This document shows positions 31,813 to 40,776 of a stretch of DNA of 64,000 nt, piece by piece. Position 1 is the stretch's first letter, and each line of letters begins with the position of its first letter. The stretch comes from Nannocystis pusilla (GTDB taxonomy: Bacteria > Myxococcota_A > Polyangia > Nannocystales > Nannocystaceae): positions 62,001 through 126,000 of the forward strand of contig NZ_JAIRAU010000036.1 of NCBI RefSeq assembly GCF_020073745.1. The letters are read 5' to 3'. A model generated the notes under the pieces. That model ran no database searches and was not told where the DNA came from. It saw nothing but the letters and a program-made list of their open reading frames with translations. Both the position numbers and the translations under genes were made by a program.

Positions 31813-32309
31813 TCCTGGGCCCCGCCTTTGGAACCACTAGAGACGAGTGATGCGCCCGTCTCCACGCCGACCCGCCCGCCCTCTCGCCGCCATGTCCGCC
31901 TCGTCGGCTCCCCGACGCGCGGCGCAGCCGGCCCGGACGGCCCGGACGGCGGCCGCGGGCGGCCTCGTGGTCGTGACGGGCCGGGCGTCGCATTGCGACG
32001 TCGCGGCGGGCCGCTGCGCCGGCGCGTGCGCCTCGCAGCGAATGCACGGTGATCCGAATGGCGTGGTCGCGTCGCTCATGAGCAGGTTGGTGAATCATAC
32101 TATCATCATAGTTCTTGCGTGAGGCGGACGGCGGCCCTCCCCCTGCGCCGCCGCTGTCCCGCGCTCCTCTGGCTTCGATTGGCTTCTCCGCCGGATCCTC
32201 CGGTACCTTATTCCATGACATGGCTTTGCGGTCCGCCGAATGGTCGACGGTCCGCTGTCCGACAGGGACGTTGTTCGTGACACTGATGAATAGAGAAGAG
32301 GATAATACT
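31813..32309. other. Intergenic region with an AT-rich promoter-like patch
   Basis: 497 bp with no supportable gene. The patch at about 32088-32115 (alternating ATCATAC/ATCATCATAG sequence) is the most AT-rich stretch in the first half of the window and probably carries the promoter of the Cys-rich peptide gene, giving it a leader of about 200 nt. A short hairpin (GTCC ... GGAC, about 32250-32270) lies in that leader. Confidence 0.45.
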
Positions 32310-32597
32310 ATGCGTTTCATCCGTTCCATCCCCATGATCGCCATCGCTCTCTCCTTCGGCGCGGCCGCCTTCGCGTCGAGCTCCGCCCAGGCCGCCCCGT
32401 GCTGCAGCGCCCCGATCTGCCAGCAGGAGGAGCCGCCGAACGCTTGCAACTACTGCCTCGCCTGCGCGGTCGAGGAGGAGGCGGGCGACATCACCGAGGA
32501 GCCGGTCTACGACGAGGTCGAGGGGCTCTGCCTCGCCGCGGCGGAGGTCTCGACGAGCGAGGCCGCCGATCTCGAGCCGGGCGCCGGCTGCCGGTGA
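32310..32597 (+). CDS. Small secreted Cys-rich protein
   Basis: 95 residues. Signal peptide MRFIRSIPMIAIALSFGAAA with an AQA-A cleavage site near residue 30, then a short mature protein (about 65 residues) beginning APCCSAPIC and containing CNYCLAC, an acidic middle and a C-terminal GAGCR. Nine cysteines cluster mainly in the first 25 mature residues, so disulfide bonding or metal binding is likely after export. ATG 32310 has AGAGGA upstream. Codon use in the signal peptide is less GC-biased than in neighbours. A strong terminator follows, so it is a monocistronic gene. I recognise the type as common in this bacterial group but know no function. Confidence 0.8.
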   Translation: MRFIRSIPMIAIALSFGAAAFASSSAQAAPCCSAPICQQEEPPNACNYCLACAVEEEAGDITEEPVYDEVEGLCLAAAEVSTSEAADLEPGAGCR

Positions 32598-32637
32598 TCG
32601 CATGGCGATGAGCCGGGTCCGCCCCTGGACCCGTCGA

Positions 32638-32670
32638 CCCCCGACTCGCCGCAGAAGGCCGAGTCGGGGG
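32638..32670. terminator. Rho-independent-like terminator after the Cys-rich peptide gene
   Basis: CCCCCGACTCG, an 11-nt loop region, and CGAGTCGGGGG: 11 uninterrupted pairs, followed by CGCTCTC. It sits between convergent genes ending at 32597 and 32740, and could work in both directions. Confidence 0.72.
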
Positions 32671-32708
32671 CGCTCTCATGTCTCGGCCGGCCGCACGTGG
32701 TATCATTG

Positions 32709-32730
32709 CACCTGTTCCGAGAGACAGGCG
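32709..32730. repeat. 14-mer stem-loop motif between convergent genes
   Basis: CCTGTT-CCGAGA-GACAGG, one G-T wobble in the stem. It lies 10 bp before the 3' end of the minus-strand kinase gene. Confidence 0.55.
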
Positions 32731-32739
32731 AGGGCGGGT

Positions 32740-35310
<2,571 letters not shown>

Positions 35311-35336
35311 GATACCGCAACGTGGGTCCGCGGCGG

Positions 35337-36488
35337 TCACGCCCCGCACGCGGCGCGCAGTTCGGTCCGGATCTCCGCCATCAGCGAAGCGTACGCGCTG
35401 CCCCCAGGCACGACGTTGCACAGCGTGTCGAGCGCGTAGCGCTCGGGGGGCAGCGATTGGATGAAAGCGCGCAGCTTCGGGGTCTGCTCGGTGCCGAGGC
35501 CGTCCTCGTTTTCGTTCGGTTGCCACGGGCAGGCCGGCTGGCCCATCTTGGGGTCGCCGAGCAGGCCGATCATGTAGAGGTCGTTGAGCCCGGTCGGCTT
35601 GATGTTGGCCAGCGACCCGGCCCAGAACGACTCGAAGATCTCCTCGGAGCCGTCGTGGCCCTGCGCGTCGTTGTTGTCGTCGTCCTCGTCGCTGATCAGG
35701 ACCAGCGTGAGGAACGCGCCGGGGCGGTAGAAGCCCTGGTTGCAGCCGGTGGGGGTGTTGAGCGAGGGGTCGAGCGCGCCCACGGTCGAGAACAGGGCGT
35801 CGACCGGGCGCTCGTCGGGGTCGCCCGCGGAGCCGATGTTGAACAGGCACTCGAGCGTGAGCGGCATCTGCAGGTCGGGCAGCGTCGCGTAGGGCAGGCC
35901 CTCGCTGAAGTTGCACGGATCGCCGTTGTTGTCGGCGGTGACCAGCGCGCCGAGCTTCTGGCACTCGACCGGGTTCGGCGTGTACACGCCGGTGGTGGTC
36001 ACGCCGAGGTGGACGCTGCAGGCCTGCGACAGCTCGGGGATCAGCTCGCTGCCGAACGCGGTGATGAAGTCGAGCAGGATCAGGGTCTTGATCAGCATGC
36101 TCGGCGAGTTGTCGGCGACGAACAGCATGTCGATGTCCTTGCATCGACCGATCCCGCAGCCGCCGCCGGTGGTGGTCTCGTCCTCGCCGGTGGACGTCGT
36201 GGTGGTCAGCGCGAGCGTCGTGTCGCCGGTCGTCGTGGTCGTCGTGGTCGTCGGGTCGACGGTGGTCGTGTCGCCGACGGTGACGCCGGTGGTCGGGGTC
36301 GTCGAGGTCAGGCTCGTCGTCGAGGTCGGGCTGGTCGGGCTGTTCGGGCCGCCGCACACGCCGGACTCGCAGCGCAGGCTCGGGCCGCAGTCGGCGTCGG
36401 AATTGCAAGGCTGGCCGGACAGGAAGCCGCCGGTGAAGCAGGCGCTGAGCGAGAGCGCCCAGGCGACGAAGAGCGGGCGCGCCATCAT
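35337..36488 (-). CDS. Lipoprotein with VWA-like domain
   Basis: 383 residues; ATG 36488 or 36485. Signal and lipobox FVAWALSLSAC, a short Cys-rich segment (GQPCNSDADCGPSLRCESGVC, EGF-like spacing), then a Thr/Ser/Pro linker of about 60 residues. The main domain opens with IDMLFVADNSPSM, a D-x-S-type metal-ion-dependent adhesion site as in von Willebrand A domains, followed by LGVTTTGVYTPNP and LTLVLISDEDDDNND. The DNSPSM form is slightly off the classic DxSxS. Probably a surface-exposed adhesion or binding lipoprotein. Its promoter region is shared with the divergent gene at 36631. Confidence 0.85.
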   Translation of the reverse strand: MMARPLFVAWALSLSACFTGGFLSGQPCNSDADCGPSLRCESGVCGGPNSPTSPTSTTSLTSTTPTTGVTVGDTTTVDPTTTTTTTTGDTTLALTTTTSTGEDETTTGGGCGIGRCKDIDMLFVADNSPSMLIKTLILLDFITAFGSELIPELSQACSVHLGVTTTGVYTPNPVECQKLGALVTADNNGDPCNFSEGLPYATLPDLQMPLTLECLFNIGSAGDPDERPVDALFSTVGALDPSLNTPTGCNQGFYRPGAFLTLVLISDEDDDNNDAQGHDGSEEIFESFWAGSLANIKPTGLNDLYMIGLLGDPKMGQPACPWQPNENEDGLGTEQTPKLRAFIQSLPPERYALDTLCNVVPGGSAYASLMAEIRTELRAACGA

Positions 36489-36532
36489 CGGCAGTATCGG
36501 CGATGACCCGCGCCGGGTGCAACGCCTGCATC

Positions 36533-36553
36533 ACCTGTCCCCGGAGACAGGAT
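36533..36553. repeat. 14-mer stem-loop motif between divergent genes
   Basis: CCTGTC-CCCGGA-GACAGG, perfect 6-bp arms, in the 142-bp gap between the starts at 36488 (minus) and 36631 (plus). It is one of the few copies located at gene starts rather than ends. Confidence 0.6.
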
Positions 36554-36630
36554 GACCCACGCTCAGCGAGGGGCCGCGCGGATCTGCGCCTTGTGGCCGT
36601 GGGGCCCGCGGGCATAGTATCGAGGCGTTC

Positions 36631-37560
36631 ATGGCGAGATACGCGCGGCGATGGTGGTCGGCGGGGCTCGCGGCGGTGCTGGCGAGTTCGCCGGGGATCG
36701 CCGAGGTCCGCGCTGCGCCGGCGAAGGGCAAGGACGAGCTGAACGCCAAGATCAGCGGCCTCGCGCAGGAGGCGCAGACGCGCTTCGAGACGGCCGACTT
36801 CGCCGGCGCGATCGAGCTGTGGACGCAGGCCTACGCGGCGCTGCCCGACGAGCCCGCCTACGAGAAGCGGCGCAACGTGCTCGCCTACCAGATCGCCCAG
36901 GCGTGCGTCGAGGCCTACGCGCTCGACCCGCAGCTGGTCTACCTCCGCAAGGCCGAGCGCCTGTTCGACAACTACCTCAAGACGATCAGCGCCAAGGACA
37001 AGGTCACCACCGCCAAGGTGCAGGGCACGCTCGACGAGCTGCGCGAGAAGATCCGCGCGGCCGAGGAGCGCGAGGCCGCCGAGAAGCAGGCCGCCGCCGA
37101 GGCGGCCGGGCAAAAGAACCCCGAGTCCGAGTCGGAGCCGGCGGCCCAGAAGGGCGACGAGGCGGGCGACGCCGAGGACCGCCGCGCGACCGCCGAGCGC
37201 GAGGCCAAGAAGTCGCGCCGGCTCACGATCGCCGGCGGCGCGCTGACCGGCGCCGGCGCGATCGTCCTCGGCGTGATGGCCTACGGCCTGGCGCAGGGCG
37301 CCCGCGCCGACCGCGACGGCCAGGCCGCCAAGGCCGACGGCGTGACCGACCCCGCGGTCTACCGCGACCTGCTCGACCAGGGCATGGCCGCCAACCGCCT
37401 GGCGATCGCCACCGCGGTGGTCGGCGGCGTCCTCGTCGTCACCGGGATCGGCCTGCTCGGCGCCGGCGCGGCCGGCCAGCAGCGGGCCCGCCGCGAGCTC
37501 GGCCTGGCCCCCACGTGGCTGCGGGGCGGCGCCGGGCTCGTGCTTCAGGGCCGGTTCTGA
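36631..37560 (+). CDS. Exported TPR-like protein with two C-terminal membrane segments
   Basis: 309 residues. Signal peptide (WWSAGLAAVLASSPGIAEVRA), then a helical region with a TPR-like motif (AQTRFETADFAGAIELWTQAYAALP) and a charged coiled-coil rich in Glu/Lys/Ala (about 130-190). Two hydrophobic segments follow (about 195-215 and 258-282) and a short beta-like tail ending in F. Proteins of this layout are frequent in Polyangia beside kinase and lipoprotein genes; function is unknown. Convergent with the next gene; the 14-bp array fills the gap. Confidence 0.82.
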   Translation: MARYARRWWSAGLAAVLASSPGIAEVRAAPAKGKDELNAKISGLAQEAQTRFETADFAGAIELWTQAYAALPDEPAYEKRRNVLAYQIAQACVEAYALDPQLVYLRKAERLFDNYLKTISAKDKVTTAKVQGTLDELREKIRAAEEREAAEKQAAAEAAGQKNPESESEPAAQKGDEAGDAEDRRATAEREAKKSRRLTIAGGALTGAGAIVLGVMAYGLAQGARADRDGQAAKADGVTDPAVYRDLLDQGMAANRLAIATAVVGGVLVVTGIGLLGAGAAGQQRARRELGLAPTWLRGGAGLVLQGRF

Positions 37561-37563
37561 GGG

Positions 37564-37643
37564 GCAGGTCGTAAAGGACATGCCCTCTCGGGCATGTCCG
37601 AATGGGCATGCCCGAACGGACATGCTCGTGCGTACATGTGAGG
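37564..37643. repeat. Six-unit tandem 14-bp motif array between convergent genes
   Basis: Units: GCAGGTCGTAAAGG (37564), ACATGCCCTCTCGG (37578), GCATGTCCGAATGG (37592), GCATGCCCGAACGG (37606), ACATGCTCGTGCGT (37620), ACATGTGAGG (37634, partial). The 14-bp period is exact throughout. Neighbours form alternative hairpins, e.g. GACATGCCC-TCTC-GGGCATGTC (perfect, 9 bp). It occupies most of the gap between genes ending at 37560 and 37665. The unit is far too short, and has no spacer, to be CRISPR. Confidence 0.85.
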
Positions 37644-37664
37644 AGCGCCCGGCAGCGCCGGCGT

Positions 37665-38723
37665 CTAAAGGCGGCGGCGCGGGCGGCCGGCGCGGCCGCC
37701 GGTCTGGGACACGCGGCGGGCCAGCTCGTCCAGGTAGGTCTGGTCGGCGAAGTTCGGGTCGCGCTCGCCGAGGTGGGCGAGGAAGGCCTCGATGTCTGGC
37801 TTGTCGCTGCCCTGCTGCAGCCCGCGCATCACCCCGAGCAGCATGCGCTCGCTGCGGAGGCGCTCCTCGTCGAGGCGGCGGCGCAGGAGGATCGCGCGGC
37901 CGAACAGGATCGACAGCACCAGCACGATCGCGCCGAGCACCCAGGCCACGATCGCGCTGACGGCGATGCCCTTGTTGAGCAGCGAGTCGAGGCGGTCGAA
38001 GACCGTGACCTCGAACTGGCCGGCGCGCTGGCGGAAGCGCAGCTCCTCGAGGCCGTCGTGGGCGCCGAGCACGATCTGGCGCGTCGCCTCGCGCGCGGCC
38101 ACGCCGAACGCCGGCGTCAGCTCGGAGGCGATCACCTGGCGCAGCGCCGGCGCGAGGTCGCGGGCCAGCACGGTGCGCAGGCTCGGGCCGAGCTCGTCCT
38201 CGATCACCGCCCGCATCGCCGGGCCGAGGTGCTCCTTCAAACCGTGGCCGGCGGCGCGCGACAGGCCGTCGACCGTCGAGCGCGTCAGCTCCTGCACCAG
38301 CGCCTGGGCGTTGCGGCGTGTCTCCGGGGACAGGCCGCCGTCCAGCACGCCGGCGACGGCCGTGCGCGCGGCCTCGGCCGCGGCCGGTCCGAGGTCGGTG
38401 CGCAGGCTGCGGGCGGCGGCCGCCGCGACCGCCTGGACGTAGCGGCTCGACGCCTCGCGCAGCGCGGCCTGGCGCTCGCCGTCGGTCGCCGCCGCGAGCA
38501 CGCCGTCGACCAGGGTCTTGCTGAACTCGCGCGCCGCGTGCTGCACCTGCGGGTCGAGCATCAGCTGCTCGATGCGCCGCTGCGACTCCGGGTCCTCGAG
38601 GAAGGCCACGCTCTCGTCGAGCGCGGCCGGCACGGCCTTGCGGGTGATGCCCTCGGCGCCGACGCAGCCGAGCCCGCCGCAACAGAGGAGGAGGGCGAGG
38701 ACGGAGCCGGTGCGCGCGCGCAT
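37665..38723 (-). CDS. Membrane-associated lipoprotein, family not recognised
   Basis: 352 residues from ATG 38723. Lipoprotein signal SVLALLLCCGGLGC. The body (about 30-240) is helical and Ala/Arg-rich with repeated amphipathic segments of the kind ALREASSRYVQAVAAAAARS and LGPAMRAVIEDELGPSLRTVLARDLAPALRQVI, suggesting a chain of helices that could lie on a membrane. A transmembrane segment (about 255-278) is followed by a basic cytoplasmic tail. Having both a lipobox and an internal membrane helix is uncommon. A motif copy lies at 38318-38333 (sense: CTG TCC CCG GAG ACA). No function can be assigned. Confidence 0.78.
   Translation of the reverse strand: MRARTGSVLALLLCCGGLGCVGAEGITRKAVPAALDESVAFLEDPESQRRIEQLMLDPQVQHAAREFSKTLVDGVLAAATDGERQAALREASSRYVQAVAAAAARSLRTDLGPAAAEAARTAVAGVLDGGLSPETRRNAQALVQELTRSTVDGLSRAAGHGLKEHLGPAMRAVIEDELGPSLRTVLARDLAPALRQVIASELTPAFGVAAREATRQIVLGAHDGLEELRFRQRAGQFEVTVFDRLDSLLNKGIAVSAIVAWVLGAIVLVLSILFGRAILLRRRLDEERLRSERMLLGVMRGLQQGSDKPDIEAFLAHLGERDPNFADQTYLDELARRVSQTGGRAGRPRRRL
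38318..38333 (-). repeat. 14-mer stem-loop motif inside the lipoprotein gene (sense strand)
   Basis: Minus strand CTGTCC-CCGG-AGACAC, in the usual codon phase. It is the last copy before a 17-kb stretch with essentially none. Confidence 0.4.
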
Positions 38724-38836
38724 GCGTGGTTCATGCGCGAGGTGACGGCCGGCGTCCGCGGATGCTGCCCAGGGGCGGCGCGCGGTCGGGGCCACGCGCG
38801 CGCGCGGCCCGGGGGCCGTCGCGGCGAGGCCGGCGC

Positions 38837-39115
38837 TCAGCGTCCGCCCCGCGGGTTCTTGCCGCGGCGCCGGAGCTCGCGCGGGTCGAAGGCGTCGAAG
38901 CCCGGGTCGCGGTGGCCGTCGGACTGGCGGTCGCGGTTGGGATTGAGCGCGCTCGGCCGCACGTCGTCGGGCTCGCCGCCCTGGTGGCCCTTCTCGCCGT
39001 CCTCGCGGTTGCGCGGGGTGTCGTGGGGGTTGACTTGGTTCACGCCGCTGGACGGACCGTCGCGGTCGCGATCGTCGCGGTCGTGGGAGGGCTTGAATCG
39101 CTTTTTGGGGTCCAT
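38837..39115 (-). CDS. Small, highly charged hydrophilic protein
   Basis: 92 residues, almost entirely Arg, Asp, Asn, Gly, Pro and Glu (SHDRDDRDRDGPSSGVN, REDGEKGHQGGEPDD), with no hydrophobic core, so it is expected to be disordered. ATG 39115 has no good ribosome-binding site, which lowers confidence. It resembles in composition the 65-residue protein at 44824-45021. Such proteins in bacteria are sometimes stress or desiccation protectants; that is only an analogy. Confidence 0.5.
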   Translation of the reverse strand: MDPKKRFKPSHDRDDRDRDGPSSGVNQVNPHDTPRNREDGEKGHQGGEPDDVRPSALNPNRDRQSDGHRDPGFDAFDPRELRRRGKNPRGGR

Positions 39116-39258
39116 GCTCGAACCGTGACGTGCCCGGAGGGGGAGTCAAGACTTGCGACTTGATGATCTGGTGTTGCGCGCGCACCGGAGGGATCGGCCC
39201 GGCGGACCGAGGCGGGGATCTCGGCGGGCTCGTGAGTGGTTGTGATAGGGTCGGAGCG

Positions 39259-40710
39259 ATGGTTTTCATGCATCGGTGGATGGGGGTCATCTCCGCGGTG
39301 ATCGGGCTCGCGGGGTGCGGCGACGGCGGGCGGGCCACGGACTCGGCGACGGCGGGACAGACCGACAGCACCGCAGCGCCGGGCCCGACGACGACGGCGA
39401 CGACCGGCACGGCCTCGGTCACGCAGGGCCCGACCGAGGACGTGGGCACCGCCTCGAACTCCGACAGCGAGGCGACGACGGCGCTGCCGACGACGACGCA
39501 GGACATCACCGGCGTCACGGCGAGCTCGACCACGGACCCGACCAGCGGCCCCGACACGAGCGGCTCGACCGGGCCCGACACGACCACCGGCGACCCGTGC
39601 GGCGGCGGCGGAAGCGGCGCCTTCGACTTCAGCTATTTGTGGGTGGCGAACACCTCGCAGGGCAGCATCTCGAAGGTCAACACGCAGACGCTGACCGAGG
39701 AGGGCCGCTACTACGCCGACCCGAACCCGGCCGGGGCGAGCTCGTCGCGCACGTCGGTCAACATCGACGGCCACTTCGTGGTCGTCTCGAACCGCGCCTC
39801 GTACAGCGTGACCAAATTCGCGGCCGACAAGGGCGACTGCGTCGACAAGAACGGCGACGGGGTGATCCAGACGTCGGCCAACAAGGACGACATCCTGCCG
39901 TGGGGCGCCGACGAGTGCATGCTGTGGAACACAGCGGTGAGCCCGGCGCCGTTCGGCTACAACGGCGGCCCGCGCGGCACCGCGTGGGCGCCCGGCGAGT
40001 TCAACCCGGCGACCTGCAAGTACGAGAACCAGAAGGTGTGGGTCGGCTGGCTCGACGCACCGACGCACGCGATCATCGGCCGCTTCGACGGCGTCACCGG
40101 GGTGCAGGACGCGACCATCCCGCTCGACGGCTGGAGCAGCCAGATCTCCCCCTACGGCGCCGCCGCCGACGGCAACGGCTACGTGTGGTTCATCAACGTC
40201 TACCAGGAGCTGGTCCGCATCGACACCGAGACGCTCGAGGTCAAGCGCTACCCGGGCGAGGGCATCCAGTTCTACGGCATGACCGTCGACGGCAAGGGTA
40301 ACGTGTGGTTCGGGCCGTACAGCAACGGCAACGTGGCGATGTTCGACGCCCAGACCGAGACGTTCCACCAGATCCCCAACTCGGCCGAGAACCACCGCGG
40401 GATCGCCGTCGACGCCAACGGCATGGCGTGGGTGGCCGCCAACGCCGGCGGCACCCACGGCTGCGGCCTCAACCAGATCGACACCAACACCCTGACGGCC
40501 GTCCAGTTCCACACCTTCGAGCAGTGCAGCACGCCCGTCGGCGTCAGCATCGACGTCGACGGCTTCGTGTGGATGGTCGACTACGGCGGCTGGGCCTATC
40601 GCATCGACCCGAACACCTACGTCAAGACGCAGGTGCTCATCGCCGGCGACCACTACACCTATTCCGACATGACCGGCGGCGGGCTGTTCAACGCCGTCAT
40701 GCCGGGGTGA
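39259..40710 (+). CDS. Lipoprotein with NHL/Vgb-type beta-propeller
   Basis: 483 residues from ATG 39259 (ATG 39268 possible). Lipobox ISAVIGLAGC, a Thr/Ser/Asp/Gly linker (about 20-110), then a propeller of the streptogramin-lyase/NHL kind: SYLWVANTSQGSISKVNTQT, NGYVWFINVYQELVRIDTET, GNVWFGPYSNGNVAMFDAQT, GMAWVAANAGG, GFVWMVDYGGWAYRIDPNT. Each blade has the typical 'G-x-V-W-x ... x-R-I-D-x-x-T' pattern. A calcium-binding-like DKNGDGVIQ loop occurs in the middle. Likely a surface lipoprotein binding or processing extracellular ligands; vgb-type catalysis is not claimed. A bidirectional terminator follows. Confidence 0.88.
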   Translation: MVFMHRWMGVISAVIGLAGCGDGGRATDSATAGQTDSTAAPGPTTTATTGTASVTQGPTEDVGTASNSDSEATTALPTTTQDITGVTASSTTDPTSGPDTSGSTGPDTTTGDPCGGGGSGAFDFSYLWVANTSQGSISKVNTQTLTEEGRYYADPNPAGASSSRTSVNIDGHFVVVSNRASYSVTKFAADKGDCVDKNGDGVIQTSANKDDILPWGADECMLWNTAVSPAPFGYNGGPRGTAWAPGEFNPATCKYENQKVWVGWLDAPTHAIIGRFDGVTGVQDATIPLDGWSSQISPYGAAADGNGYVWFINVYQELVRIDTETLEVKRYPGEGIQFYGMTVDGKGNVWFGPYSNGNVAMFDAQTETFHQIPNSAENHRGIAVDANGMAWVAANAGGTHGCGLNQIDTNTLTAVQFHTFEQCSTPVGVSIDVDGFVWMVDYGGWAYRIDPNTYVKTQVLIAGDHYTYSDMTGGGLFNAVMPG

Positions 40711-40720
40711 TGCCGCGACC

Positions 40721-40755
40721 GCGACCCGGCGTGAATGGTCTTCACGCCAGGTCGC
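40721..40755. terminator. Bidirectional terminator between convergent genes
   Basis: GCGACC, one mismatch, GGCGTGAA, loop TGGTC, TTCACGCC, mismatch, GGTCGC: 14 pairs with a single internal mismatch, in the 66-bp gap between genes ending at 40710 and 40777. The symmetric structure fits termination of both transcripts. Confidence 0.72.
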
Positions 40756-40776
40756 AGGCGACGGAGCGACCGGCCC

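Noticed and set aside
37564..37643. Tandem 14-bp array as a CRISPR array
   Set aside because: The unit is 14 bp with no unique spacers between repeats, and no cas gene is in the window.
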